Shown: positions 20,054 through 28,680, numbered from the stretch's first letter. The stretch is DNA of 64,000 nucleotides from an uncultured Clostridia bacterium (GCA_944367045.1 CALVWI010000001.1:62001-126000), one strand, 5' to 3'. Numbers and translations: made by a program. Notes: generated from the sequence alone by a model not told the origin.

Positions 20054-20839
20054 ATGAACGGCATGAAGATCGCTTGGTACGGCACGGCGACGCTGCTTGT
20101 ATCCTGCGGCTCCACCCGTCTTGTCATCGACCCGTACCTCCGTCAATACGACAAAAAACGCCCGCGCCCGCCCGTGGAGGCGCTCTCTTCGGCGGACGCC
20201 GCCCTCATCACCCACCCGCACCTCGACCACTTCGCGGATATCGGCGCGTTCCTCTCGGCGGGCCTTCCCAAGGTCTACGTCTCGGAAAACGGCATCGCGC
20301 ACGCGAAGGAGCAGGGCATTCCCACAGAGAAGATGCTTCCCCTCCACGCGGGCGAAGAGTTCACGGTGGGGGAGTGCACCGTCCGCACCTTTCAGAGCCG
20401 CCACTGCAAGTTCGACGCGGGCACGGTGCTCTCCGTCGTCTTTTCGCCGCGCACCTACCTTCGCGCGGGCGATGCGATCGCACTCCTCAAGGAGACCAAG
20501 CATTGGAAAATTTCGGACGACATCTTCGCGCTGGAAATTTCGGGCGGCGGCAAGCGGGTGATGGTGCTCGGCTCGGCGGGCATGGACGAGAATACCAAAT
20601 ACCCCACGGGCGCGGACCTTCTCGTCTTTCCCTATCAGGGGAGGATGGGTATGCACCGCTATATGCGGCCCTTTCTCGAGCGCTTCCGCCCGCGCGCCGT
20701 GATGGCCGACCACTTCGACGACGCCTTTCCGCCCCTCACGCATTTGATCTCCATGAAGAAGTTTGCGCCCGCGGTGAAGGAGTTCGATCCCTCGGTGCGC
20801 GCTTTCGTGCCCGCGTTGGGCGAGTGGTACGACGTTTAG
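20054..20839 (+). CDS. Metallo-beta-lactamase-fold hydrolase (UlaG-like)
   Basis: 261 aa soluble metal-dependent hydrolase. HPHLDH with His54, His56, Asp58 and His59 forms the metal site; further ligand positions are in SRHCKFD and ADHFDD. The WYGTATLLV start resembles UlaG-type L-ascorbate-6-phosphate lactonases and other Zn-dependent hydrolases of unknown substrate. The upstream in-frame ATG lies before the promoter, so 20054 or 20063 is the start; neither has an SD. It is followed after 56 bases by a C_GCAxxG_C_C gene with its own SD, so it may form an operon. Confidence 0.8.
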   Translation: MNGMKIAWYGTATLLVSCGSTRLVIDPYLRQYDKKRPRPPVEALSSADAALITHPHLDHFADIGAFLSAGLPKVYVSENGIAHAKEQGIPTEKMLPLHAGEEFTVGECTVRTFQSRHCKFDAGTVLSVVFSPRTYLRAGDAIALLKETKHWKISDDIFALEISGGGKRVMVLGSAGMDENTKYPTGADLLVFPYQGRMGMHRYMRPFLERFRPRAVMADHFDDAFPPLTHLISMKKFAPAVKEFDPSVRAFVPALGEWYDV

Positions 20840-20895
20840 GACGCGGCGATTGCCGCACAAATCAGATAAGCCGCGAAATGCGGCGGGGAGGATGT

Positions 20896-21342
20896 ATGTC
20901 TCAACGGGCAGAAATGGCAAAAGAGAACTTTTTGAGCGGGCTCAACTGCGCGCAGTCTGTGGCGGCGGCGTTTGCAGATCTTATGCCCATTCCGAAGGAG
21001 CAGCTCCTTGCGGCGGCGCGGCCGTTGGGCGGGGGCATCGGCAGGCTGCGCGAGATGTGCGGCACCGTCGCGGCGGCGGCCATGTGTATGGGGATGCTCT
21101 TCCCCGATATCTCCAAGAACGACATCTACGCCCTCGTGCAGGAACACGCCTATAAGTTCCGCGAGAAAAACAAGACCTTCCTCTGCGGGGAGCTTTTAAC
21201 CAACGCGGGCCTTCCCGCCGAGACCGAGCCCGTCGCCGAACCGCGCACGCCCGAGTACTATCAAAAGCGGCCGTGCCCCAACCTTGTCTACGACGCGGCG
21301 GAGATCTTGGAGGACATCTTAAAGGAGCGCGGGGTGCTGTAA
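20896..21342 (+). CDS. C_GCAxxG_C_C family redox protein
   Basis: 148 aa. It matches the C_GCAxxG_C_C family: an N-terminal NCAQSVAAAFAD, then GGGIGRLREMCGTVAAAAMCMG, and C-terminal cysteines in FLCGELL and KRPCPNLV. The family is thought to be redox active and probably binds a metal or cluster; its exact role is unknown. Start at 20896 is set by GGGGAGG. It lies between a metallo-hydrolase and a flavodoxin/ferredoxin fusion protein, which gives a redox flavour to the region. Confidence 0.8.
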   Translation: MSQRAEMAKENFLSGLNCAQSVAAAFADLMPIPKEQLLAAARPLGGGIGRLREMCGTVAAAAMCMGMLFPDISKNDIYALVQEHAYKFREKNKTFLCGELLTNAGLPAETEPVAEPRTPEYYQKRPCPNLVYDAAEILEDILKERGVL

Positions 21343-21392
21343 ACGGCGTTCCGAAAGGGGCGCGAGAGGGCTGCCTCATCATAGAAAAAGAC

Positions 21393-21427
21393 TTCGGTGC
21401 GGGAAAATCGCGCCGAAATTTTTTTTG
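21393..21427 (+). terminator. Intrinsic terminator after the C_GCAxxG_C_C gene
   Basis: TTCGGTGCG / CGCGCCGAA (9 bp, one G-U pair) followed by a run of eight T. Confidence 0.9.
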
Positions 21428-21436
21428 TCAAACCTA

Positions 21437-21465
21437 TTTACAAGTTGAGATTTTCATGATAAAAT
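21437..21465 (+). promoter_or_regulatory. Promoter of the flavodoxin/ferredoxin gene
   Basis: TTTACA (21437-21442), 17-bp spacer, TAAAAT (21460-21465). The leader is about 50 nt, with GGGAGG before the ATG. Confidence 0.75.
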
Positions 21466-21521
21466 CAAGATGAGTCATAGGAACATATGACAAGGGCGAT
21501 TGTCTACGGGAGGCGATCATC

Positions 21522-22463
21522 ATGAAGATCCTGCTCATCTACTTTACGGGCACCTACAACACGCGCTACCTCACCGACAAGGTGGAGGCGGAGTTCGTGC
21601 GCCGCGGACATATCGTCGACCGTGTGGAGATCGACTGCGAGACGCCCGTTTGCGACACGGCGGGGTACGACCTTCTCGGCTTCGGCTATCCCATCTACGG
21701 GTTCAATTCGCCGCTGCCCTTCAACCGCTACACGAAGAAGCTCACCATCCGTGCGGGGCAGAAGTTCTTCATCTACAAGAACAGCGGGGAGACGCTCGCG
21801 CTCAACAATGCCTCGAGCCGCATTCTTCTCCGCCGCATGCAGGCGAGCGGGGCGGTGCTCGCGGGGGAGTACCACTTCGTCATGCCCTACAATATCCACT
21901 TCGCCTTCGAGAAGGACTTCGTGCGCGAGATCTTGGACTATGACAACAAGCTCCTCCGCATCATGGCGTATAAATTGGAGCGCGGCATCGTCGAGACGCT
22001 CGAGAGCAACATCTTCTACGACCTCGCCGCGGCGGCGGTGTCCATCCAGAAGTTGGGCGGGCCCGTCAACTCCTTCTTCTACCGCGTGGACGAGACGAAG
22101 TGCGTCAAGTGCGGGCTGTGCGTGAAGAGCTGCCCCGAGAAGAACATCCGCTTCGAGGACGGCAAGGTGAAGTTTTCTCACAAGTGCGATATGTGCATGC
22201 GCTGTTCCTTCTACTGTCCGCAGGACGCCATCCACATCGGCATGCTCGACGGCTGGCGCGTCAACGGCGACTACGGCCTTGCCAAGCTCGACCGCGAGGG
22301 GCCGCCCGCAAAGCCGTATATTACGGAAGAGAGCAGCGGCTTCTATGAGTGCTATAAAAAGTACTTCGCTGACATCGACGCGGAGTACGAGCGGCTGTTC
22401 GGATTGAACAGAGAGCCCCGGGAACTTGCGCCCGAGGAACTTGCAGAGGGCCGCGCCATTTGA
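21522..22463 (+). CDS. EFR1-family flavodoxin-ferredoxin fusion protein
   Basis: 313 aa electron carrier. The N-terminal flavodoxin-like domain (about 1-150) starts MKILLIYFTGTYNTRYLTDKV, with the FMN phosphate loop in FTGTYNT. The C-terminal part carries two 4Fe-4S motifs, CVKCGLCVKSCP (about 193-204) and CDMCMRCSFYCP (about 221-232). Such EFR1 proteins are common in anaerobic Firmicutes; the redox partner is unknown. Single-gene unit with its own promoter, ending in a convergent hairpin. Confidence 0.88.
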   Translation: MKILLIYFTGTYNTRYLTDKVEAEFVRRGHIVDRVEIDCETPVCDTAGYDLLGFGYPIYGFNSPLPFNRYTKKLTIRAGQKFFIYKNSGETLALNNASSRILLRRMQASGAVLAGEYHFVMPYNIHFAFEKDFVREILDYDNKLLRIMAYKLERGIVETLESNIFYDLAAAAVSIQKLGGPVNSFFYRVDETKCVKCGLCVKSCPEKNIRFEDGKVKFSHKCDMCMRCSFYCPQDAIHIGMLDGWRVNGDYGLAKLDREGPPAKPYITEESSGFYECYKKYFADIDAEYERLFGLNREPRELAPEELAEGRAI

Positions 22464-22478
22464 ATAAGGATATGGAAA

Positions 22479-22510
22479 GGGGCCGCCGACGCGAACGCGT
22501 CGGCGGCCCC
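22479..22510. terminator. 14-bp GC hairpin between convergent genes
   Basis: GGGGCCGCCGACGC / GCGTCGGCGGCCCC with a GAAC loop, 16 bases after the EFR1 stop and 7 bases after the end of the minus-strand kinase gene. There is no real U tract on either side. Confidence 0.6.
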
Positions 22511-22516
22511 TCAAAC

Positions 22517-23335
22517 TCAGCCGATATAAATTTTCGTGCAGGGGACGTCACCCGCGAGTACGGCGCGGATGGTGTACTTCGCGCTTGCGATATACACCGT
22601 CGTGCCCTGTGCGGCGGCCTCCTTGACGTACTCGAGCTTGGCCTTCGCCCCGTTCGCGCCCGCCCGCGACGCGCCCTCGCAGTACCGCTTACATTCCTCG
22701 ATGTGCTCGGTGAGCTCGTAGGCGTCCTTGCCCGCGATGGTGCGAATGAGCGTCGAAGGGTCCTCGGGATCGGCGTAGATGCCCTCCGTGCTCGTGAACA
22801 CGATGAGGTTCTTCGCCCTCACGAGGCAGGCGATGCGTGAGGCCGTCTCGTCGTTGTCGACGCCCTCAAACACGTGCCCACCGCCCTTGCGAAGCGCCGC
22901 GATCTCCATGCGGCGGTTCTCTTCGTTGGAGACGGGGTCGTTGTAGTTGACGATGGGAATGGCGTTCTGCTCGCGGCAGCGAAGGAGGAGAGATTTCAGG
23001 TGCTCGCTCTTCTTTTCGTCGTTGAAGTGCCCGTGTTCGACGAGCACCTGCCGCACCGAATAGCCCGGGTCGATGAACTGGCGGTAGGTCTGCATGAGGA
23101 TGGCCTGCCCCTGTGCGGCGTAGTCCGTCTTGGCGTTCTCGCCCGTAAGCTCCTTGCCGCCGCGGGAGAGGTGGTCGAGGCGGCCGATCTCCGTCGCACC
23201 GCTCGAGACCCAGATGTAGCCCGGGCGAAGCTCGCGCGAGAGGCGGGCGACGCGCGTATAGTCGATGATGCCGTCCTCCCGGTCGATGAGCGCCATCGAG
23301 CCGATCTTGCCCACGAGTTCGGTATCGAAAGTCAT
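22517..23335 (-). CDS. proB: Amino acid kinase, glutamate 5-kinase-like
   Basis: 272 aa amino-acid-kinase fold without a C-terminal PUA domain. The blocks WVSSGATEIGR, GQAILMQTYRQF, QVLVEHGHFNDEKKSEHLKSLL, PIVNYNDPVS, DNDETASRIACLVRA and FTSTEGIYAD line up with glutamate 5-kinase (first step of proline synthesis). The N-terminal KIGS replaces the usual KVGSST, and no proA is adjacent, so another substrate is possible. AAAGGAG precedes the ATG. It has its own promoter at 23384-23412. Confidence 0.65.
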   Translation of the reverse strand: MTFDTELVGKIGSMALIDREDGIIDYTRVARLSRELRPGYIWVSSGATEIGRLDHLSRGGKELTGENAKTDYAAQGQAILMQTYRQFIDPGYSVRQVLVEHGHFNDEKKSEHLKSLLLRCREQNAIPIVNYNDPVSNEENRRMEIAALRKGGGHVFEGVDNDETASRIACLVRAKNLIVFTSTEGIYADPEDPSTLIRTIAGKDAYELTEHIEECKRYCEGASRAGANGAKAKLEYVKEAAAQGTTVYIASAKYTIRAVLAGDVPCTKIYIG

Positions 23336-23383
23336 ATTGATCTCCTTTCTGCCCCCAAAGAGGGGCGTCTCTCATTCCCGAAT

Positions 23384-23412
23384 ATCATAACATGGAAACA
23401 AGAAAATTGCAA
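23384..23412 (-). promoter_or_regulatory. Promoter of the proB-like gene
   Basis: On the minus strand TTGCAA (23412-23407), 17-bp spacer, TATGAT (23389-23384). The leader is about 40 nt. Confidence 0.8.
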
Positions 23413-23423
23413 ATACTTTTCTC

Positions 23424-23831
23424 ATGCGAAAAGTATTGTTGTGCGCGGCGCTCTCCCTCTGCCTCCTGTTTTCGGGGTGCGAGGCGAGCGAACTCTCCTC
23501 CCTCGAGGAAATTTCCTCGCCCTATGCGGGGGAGTACTTCTGCGAAAAGCTCACGCTGGGCGGCAGGGACGTTCTGTCCCTCTTTGAGAAGGTCACGCTC
23601 ACCCTCGAGCGGGACGGCACGTTCGCGCTCTCCTACAAAAAGAAGGGCGGGGGAGAGGGCGGCCTTGCGGGGAGCTATACCCTCGATGGCGAACAGAATA
23701 CCGTCTCCTTCACCATCGAGGGCGAGGACGGGGAGACGACGCGCGTCTTTCCCTACGAGAAGGGCCGCATCTTCTTTGAGGTGCCCATTTTAGGCAGGCT
23801 CCTGTTTGCAGAATTTGCGCCGCATGCCTGA
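23424..23831 (+). CDS. Small lipoprotein of unknown function
   Basis: 135 aa. A short basic n-region and hydrophobic stretch (residues 2-17) end in the lipobox LFSGC, with Cys19 as the lipidation site, so export and membrane anchoring are expected. The rest is charged with beta-prone segments (TLTLERDGTFALSYKKK, GSYTLDGEQNTVSFTIEGEDGE) resembling small lipocalin-like or DUF-type lipoproteins. No SD is visible, and the only -10-like match (AATACT, 23412-23417) is weak and overlaps the divergent proB promoter, so expression is uncertain. Confidence 0.7.
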   Translation: MRKVLLCAALSLCLLFSGCEASELSSLEEISSPYAGEYFCEKLTLGGRDVLSLFEKVTLTLERDGTFALSYKKKGGGEGGLAGSYTLDGEQNTVSFTIEGEDGETTRVFPYEKGRIFFEVPILGRLLFAEFAPHA

Positions 23832-23869
23832 AATTTCTTAAATTTCTTTCAAAAGCATAGAACATACGT

Positions 23870-23898
23870 TTGTATCTTTGCCGTCGATGTGGTATAAT
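23870..23898 (+). promoter_or_regulatory. Promoter of the Dda/RecD-like helicase (leaderless type)
   Basis: TTGTAT (23870-23875), 17-bp spacer, extended TGG plus TATAAT (23893-23898). The ATG at 23905 is six bases after the -10 box, so the mRNA would begin at the start codon. Confidence 0.85.
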
Positions 23899-23904
23899 AG
23901 AGGC

Positions 23905-25164
23905 ATGGAAGCGTTGGAGCCCATTCGCCTCACCAAGGACCAGGAGGAGGCGGCCGCCCTCATCGAGGAGTGGTTTCTGCACCTGAATAATCAGATCTTC
24001 GTCCTCTGCGGCTACGCGGGCACGGGGAAGACGTACCTCGTCGACCACGTCGTGCGGGCGTTGGGGCTGAAGGCAGGGGAGAGCGCCGTGTTCGTCACGC
24101 CGACGGGCAAGGCGGCCTCCGTCTTACTTCGCGCCGGAACGCCCGCGGGCACGCTGCACAGCCTCATCTACACCCTCGAGGAGGAGATCGACGTCAACGA
24201 GGACGGCGAAGTCGTCTCCGAACGCTTCCTGCGCTTCGTGCGGCGGGAGAAGATCGACCCCGACATCAAGCTCATCGTCGTGGACGAGACGTCGATGGTC
24301 TCTGACGAGATGCTGCGCGACCTTCTCTCCTACGGCGTCAAGTGCCTCTTCTGCGGCGACCCCGCCCAGCTGCCGCCCGTCGGAGGGAGCAACACCCTTT
24401 TGACCATGCCCTGCTACACGCTGACGCAGATCGTGCGCCAGCAGGAGGACGACCCCATCGTGCGGCTCGCCGCCATGGCGCGGGCGGGGGAGTATATCCC
24501 CATCGGCGAATACGGCCCGCGCGCCGTCGTCATCTCGGGAAGGGACTTCGGCGAAAAGGAGCGCGCGCACTTCCTCCCCAAGGCCGACCAGATCATCGCG
24601 GGGAGCAACCGCCTGCGCGGCCGCTTAAACAGCGACTGCCGAAGGTATCTCGGCATCTCGCCCGACTGTAAGCTCCCCATCGACGGAGAGAAGCTCATCT
24701 GCACGCTGAATAATTGGAGCAAGGCGCTCGACAGGGACAAGACCTTTCACCTCGTCAACGGCATCATCGGAAAGTGCTACAACGTGAGGGAGCAGCAGGA
24801 CGGGCTCTTGCAGCTCGACTTTCAGGCGGACTTTCTGCCCGACGTCTGCCGCGATCTCCCCGTGGATGCGGGCATCTTCACCGAGGGGCGGTACTTCCAC
24901 GGCTACGGCGACAAGGCGTGCACGCTCGAGAACGGCACGCTCGTGCATGAGAAGAACTATGAGTGCCTGCGCCGCTTCAAGGTGCGGCGGGAGGACACCA
25001 TCGACCGCTTCGAGTTCGCCTATGCCGTCACCTGCCACAAGGCGCAGGGCTCGGAGTACGACTTCGTCATCGTGTTCGACGAGTCCCGCCTCTTCGAGGA
25101 CAGCTCGCGCTGGCTCTACACCGCCATCACGCGCGCCAAGAAGAAGCTCATCATTGTAAGATAG
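23905..25164 (+). CDS. Dda/RecD-like SF1B DNA helicase
   Basis: 419 aa. Walker A GYAGTGKT (36-43), TPTGKAA (Ia), Walker [19 protein letters not shown] (III), IVRQ, and C-terminal [12 protein letters not shown] and [11 protein letters not shown]. This is the motif set of 5'-3' SF1B helicases. It is about the size of phage T4 Dda (439 aa) and lacks the long N-terminal region of cellular RecD2. A role in replication-fork or recombination repair is likely. The start is set by the promoter; an earlier in-frame ATG overlaps the -10 box. Ends at a GC hairpin against the MATE gene. Confidence 0.85.
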   Translation: MEALEPIRLTKDQEEAAALIEEWFLHLNNQIFVLCGYAGTGKTYLVDHVVRALGLKAGESAVFVTPTGKAASVLLRAGTPAGTLHSLIYTLEEEIDVNEDGEVVSERFLRFVRREKIDPDIKLIVVDETSMVSDEMLRDLLSYGVKCLFCGDPAQLPPVGGSNTLLTMPCYTLTQIVRQQEDDPIVRLAAMARAGEYIPIGEYGPRAVVISGRDFGEKERAHFLPKADQIIAGSNRLRGRLNSDCRRYLGISPDCKLPIDGEKLICTLNNWSKALDRDKTFHLVNGIIGKCYNVREQQDGLLQLDFQADFLPDVCRDLPVDAGIFTEGRYFHGYGDKACTLENGTLVHEKNYECLRRFKVRREDTIDRFEFAYAVTCHKAQGSEYDFVIVFDESRLFEDSSRWLYTAITRAKKKLIIVR

Positions 25165-25169
25165 TATAA

Positions 25170-25199
25170 GCGGCGGGAGGCCAAATGGCCTCCCGCCGC
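25170..25199. terminator. 13-bp GC hairpin between convergent genes
   Basis: GCGGCGGGAGGCC / GGCCTCCCGCCGC with an AAAT loop. No U tract on the plus strand; on the minus strand only CTTATACT follows. Confidence 0.6.
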
Positions 25200-25206
25200 G
25201 AATGGT

Positions 25207-26622
25207 TTATTTTGCTTCAGGTTGCTCCGTCGTCGTCTCGGGCGGGGCGTTTTTGAGCATCTTCTTTAGAGTGAAGATCATGGTGAGGAAGCTCGCAAGT
25301 CCCCCGACGAAGTTGGAGATGGGCTCTGCGATGAACACGCCGTTCACCCCGAGGCCCAAACGGGGCAGCAGGATGGTGAGCGGCACGACGATGATGATCT
25401 TGCGGAACAGCGAGAAGAACACCGCCTGTTTGGCCTTGCCGAGGCCGACGAAGGTGCTCTGCCCCGTGAACTGGAAGGCCATGAAGAAGAAGCCGAAGAA
25501 GTAGAGGTGCATGGCGGGCACGCCCAAGTCGAGGAGCTCGGCGTCCTCCACGAAGATGGAGAGGAGCGGCCTCGGGAAGAGGAAGAGAATGAGCCAGACG
25601 ACCGCCATGTAGGAAACGCCGATGATCGCCGTGAAGGCCATCGCCTGCCAGATCCGTTTGTATTTCCCCGCGCCGAGGTTGTACCCGATGACGGGCTGCG
25701 AGGCGTTCGTCAGCCCCTGAATGGGCAGCGAGACGACGTCGCGCAGGGAGTTGAGGGCGGTCATGATGCCGATATACATGTCCGCGAGCATGACGCCGCT
25801 CACGCTCTTGAGCGTCGCATTGCAGGCGATCTGCACCGCGCCGTTGGAGGCGTTCATCACGAACCCCGTCGTCCCGAGCGCCAAGATGCTCTTTAAGATG
25901 CGCGCCTCGGGCTTGAAGTTGCTCTTTCTCAGCTTCAAGGAAGTCTTCTTGCTGCAGAGGAAGAGCAGCACCCACACGCAGGAGACGGCCTGCGAGATGA
26001 CCGTCGCGATGGCCGCGCCCGCGACGCCCATGTCGAACACGAAGATGAAGAGGGGGTCGAGTGCGATGTTGACGACGGCGCCCGCCGCGACCGTCACCAT
26101 GCCGTACTTGGTGTATCCCTGCACGTTGATGAAGCCGTTCATGCCCGTCGAGAGCATGACGAGGGGCGTGCCGATGAGGTAGATATTGAGGTATTCGGCG
26201 GCGTAGGGGTAAGTGGAGTCACTCGCGCCGAATAAATAGAGGATGGGTTTCATCAGGGGATAGCAGAGCGCCATCACGAGGACGGAGCAGGCAAGGAGCG
26301 CCGTGAAGGTGTTGCCCATGATCTTTTCGGCGTGCGCGGTCTCGTGGCGGCCGCGGTCGATGGAGCAGAGCGGCGCGCCGCCCGTGCCGAATAAGTTGGT
26401 GAAGGCGAGCACCAAGGTCACGATGGGGAAGGTCAGCCCCAGCCCCGTGAAGGCATTCGCGGAGTCGACGGGAAGGTGCCCGATGTAGATGCGGTCGACG
26501 AGGTTGTAGAGCATCTGCACGAGCATGGCGATCGTCATGGGCACGGCAAGGCGCGCGATGTGGCGCCGCACGCTGCCTTGCGAAAAGTCATTCTTTTGTT
26601 CGTCGGAAATGGCTGCTTTCAT
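25207..26622 (-). CDS. MATE-family multidrug/sodium antiporter
   Basis: 471 aa, the usual MATE size, with about twelve hydrophobic segments in two homologous halves. The N-terminal RLAVPMTIAMLVQMLYNLVDRIYIG and the mid-protein LPIQGLTNASQPVIGYNLGAG are MATE signatures (NorM/DinF type). It should export cationic drugs or metabolites in exchange for Na+ or H+. It lies 27 bases downstream of the TetM-like gene on the same strand with a weak SD, so both probably share the promoter at 28538-28566. Confidence 0.9.
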   Translation of the reverse strand: MKAAISDEQKNDFSQGSVRRHIARLAVPMTIAMLVQMLYNLVDRIYIGHLPVDSANAFTGLGLTFPIVTLVLAFTNLFGTGGAPLCSIDRGRHETAHAEKIMGNTFTALLACSVLVMALCYPLMKPILYLFGASDSTYPYAAEYLNIYLIGTPLVMLSTGMNGFINVQGYTKYGMVTVAAGAVVNIALDPLFIFVFDMGVAGAAIATVISQAVSCVWVLLFLCSKKTSLKLRKSNFKPEARILKSILALGTTGFVMNASNGAVQIACNATLKSVSGVMLADMYIGIMTALNSLRDVVSLPIQGLTNASQPVIGYNLGAGKYKRIWQAMAFTAIIGVSYMAVVWLILFLFPRPLLSIFVEDAELLDLGVPAMHLYFFGFFFMAFQFTGQSTFVGLGKAKQAVFFSLFRKIIIVVPLTILLPRLGLGVNGVFIAEPISNFVGGLASFLTMIFTLKKMLKNAPPETTTEQPEAK

Positions 26623-26649
26623 ATTCTCATGGAAGGGCGGCAGAGGCCG

Positions 26650-28530
26650 TCATTTTTTGTAGGCTCCCCGCGCGTGGAGGATCCAAAGGGAGCGGTCGAG
26701 GGGATCGACGCCCACGCGCTCGCGGCTCTCGCCCACGCCCTCGGGGCAGGGACGGTAACACTTGAGCGTGAGAAGGACGGACGCCCGTCCGCCCGAGAGG
26801 GAGGCAAGTAATTCGTTGAGGCCGAAGGTCTCGCCCGCGGGGATCTCGGCATCGAGCGCGAAGTTCCCGCCCTCCGCAAGGGGAGTGCCGAGGACGGCGC
26901 GCCGCTCCTTGAGGGCCGATAGAATTTTCCCCATCGCCTTCTCGGGGGCAGAGAGGGAGAGCGAGAGGATGGGCTCCAAAAGTACGCTCCCCGCATTTCT
27001 GAGGCCGTCGTGGATGCCCATCGGCGTCGCGACGAAGAAGTCGAGGGGGTGGGTGTGCTGCGGGTGGTCCTCGCCGTCGACGAGGGTGACTTTGAGGTCG
27101 GTCACCTGCCAGCCGAGCCGCCCCTGCTCCAAAGCCCTCGGCACCGAGACGCGGACATGCTCCTGATAGCGGTAGGCGATCTTCTTCTCCGAACAGACGC
27201 TCTCATAGACGAGCCCGCTGCCCTCGGGAAGGGGTTCGAGATAGAACTTGACGACCGCCCAGCAGGGCTTGGGCATGGTGTAGCACTCAAAGCCCCACGC
27301 GGGGCGGGCGATGGTCTCGCGGTAGACGACGGAGGGCGCGCCCGTCTCGGCCTGAATGTGATAGCGCTCGAGAAGGGTATCTTTCAGCACTTCCGCCTGC
27401 ACGCCGCCCGCGATGGCGACGCTTAAGTTTCGTTTCTCGGGCACCCATTCGAGGGAGAGCGACGGCCATTCGTCCGAAAGCTCTTCAAGCGCCTTTCTGA
27501 GGGCGGGCAGATCGTCCGCCGTCACCTTGACGCGGAAATAGGGCGAAGGGGGAGCGTAGGGAATGGGGGGCTTTGCGCCCAGAAAGTCGCCCGCGCGCAC
27601 GTCGGAAAGGCCCGTGACCGCGCCCGTTTCGCCGTCCGTGAGGGTGTCGACGTCCTCGTATTTTCCCCCGCGGATGCGCTTCAACTGCCCAGCCTTGAAG
27701 GAGCTGCCCGTGCGGAGGTTTTTGACTTCCTGCCGCACCGAGAGCGTGCCGCCGAAGAGGCGAATGTGGGCGAGCTTCCCGAGTCCCGCGCGGTGCTCCA
27801 CCTGATAGACGAACGCCGAGAAGGGGGCGTCCTCGTGCCGCTCGAAGGAGAAATAGCGGGTGAGCGCGGTGAGAAGTTCCTTCACGCCCGCGCCCGTGCG
27901 CGCACTGCCATATAGAAGGGGCGCAATTTTGCCCTCGGAGCACGCCTTCTGCAGCGCCGCCGTGAGCGCCTCCTCGGAGAGCGAACCTTCGAGGTATCGT
28001 TCGAGCAGCGTCTCGTCGCCGAGGGCGGTCACCGCCTCTTCCGCAATGTCAACGGCGCCGTTCGGCGCGTTGAGGGGGAGAATTTCCCTTGTCAGGCGGC
28101 GGGAGAGGGGCTCCAAGACGTTTGGCGAGGGCTCCAAGTCGCATTTGTTGACAAAGAGGACGAGCGGGAGGGCGCGCTTTTCGATGAGGGAGAGAAGGAG
28201 CTCTGTCTGCGCCTCCACGCCGTCGCGCGCGGAGATGATGACGACCGCAACGTCCACCGCTGCGAGGGCGAGCTCGGTCTCCTCGGAAAAATCGGCATGG
28301 CCGGGGGTGTCGATGAGGTCGAACTTCACCCCGCCGTATTCAAATGTCACGGTCGCATCGCGCACGGAGATGCCGCGGGCGCGCTCGACGGAGAGGAAAT
28401 CGAGAGAGGAAGTCCCCTCGTCCACGCTCCCCTTTTGGCGGAGCGCTCCGCTCTCGAGAAGGAGCCGCTCGGAAAGCGTCGTCTTGCCCGCGTCGATGTG
28501 CGCGAAGATGCCGATATTCAGCGTTCTCAT
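26650..28530 (-). CDS. TetM-like ribosomal-protection GTPase (EF-G paralogue)
   Basis: 626 aa, near the length of TetM/TetO (about 639). G1 [27 protein letters not shown] switch, DTPGHADF (G3), NKCD (G4), then EF-G-like domains II-V. The GSVDEGTSSLDFLSVERARGI stretch is TetM-type rather than EF-G, which is encoded separately. These proteins remove tetracycline from the ribosome, but chromosomal relatives need not confer resistance. Start at 28530 is set by the promoter immediately upstream and by homology; more upstream in-frame codons precede the promoter. No SD. First gene of a pair with the MATE exporter. Confidence 0.82.
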   Translation of the reverse strand: MRTLNIGIFAHIDAGKTTLSERLLLESGALRQKGSVDEGTSSLDFLSVERARGISVRDATVTFEYGGVKFDLIDTPGHADFSEETELALAAVDVAVVIISARDGVEAQTELLLSLIEKRALPLVLFVNKCDLEPSPNVLEPLSRRLTREILPLNAPNGAVDIAEEAVTALGDETLLERYLEGSLSEEALTAALQKACSEGKIAPLLYGSARTGAGVKELLTALTRYFSFERHEDAPFSAFVYQVEHRAGLGKLAHIRLFGGTLSVRQEVKNLRTGSSFKAGQLKRIRGGKYEDVDTLTDGETGAVTGLSDVRAGDFLGAKPPIPYAPPSPYFRVKVTADDLPALRKALEELSDEWPSLSLEWVPEKRNLSVAIAGGVQAEVLKDTLLERYHIQAETGAPSVVYRETIARPAWGFECYTMPKPCWAVVKFYLEPLPEGSGLVYESVCSEKKIAYRYQEHVRVSVPRALEQGRLGWQVTDLKVTLVDGEDHPQHTHPLDFFVATPMGIHDGLRNAGSVLLEPILSLSLSAPEKAMGKILSALKERRAVLGTPLAEGGNFALDAEIPAGETFGLNELLASLSGGRASVLLTLKCYRPCPEGVGESRERVGVDPLDRSLWILHARGAYKK

Positions 28531-28537
28531 GGGGGAT

Positions 28538-28566
28538 ATTGTAGCACGGAAGGGGGAGAATGTCAA
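28538..28566 (-). promoter_or_regulatory. Promoter of the TetM-like gene (leaderless type)
   Basis: On the minus strand TTGACA (28566-28561), 17-bp spacer, TACAAT (28543-28538). Seven bases (ATCCCCC) separate it from the ATG at 28530, so the transcript should be leaderless. Confidence 0.88.
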
Positions 28567-28618
28567 TGTTGCCTGCGCGCGGAGAGGGCGGGGAAAGCGG
28601 GAAATTTGCGAAAAACTC

Positions 28619-28647
28619 TTTACACGCGCCCGATTTTGGTATATAAT
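28619..28647 (+). promoter_or_regulatory. Promoter of the two membrane-protein genes
   Basis: TTTACA (28619-28624), 17-bp spacer, TATAAT (28642-28647), followed by a short leader containing AAAAGGAGG before the ATG at 28681. Confidence 0.85.
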
Positions 28648-28680
28648 GGGAAAGAGTGAAATCTTAAAAGGAGGTGCGGA

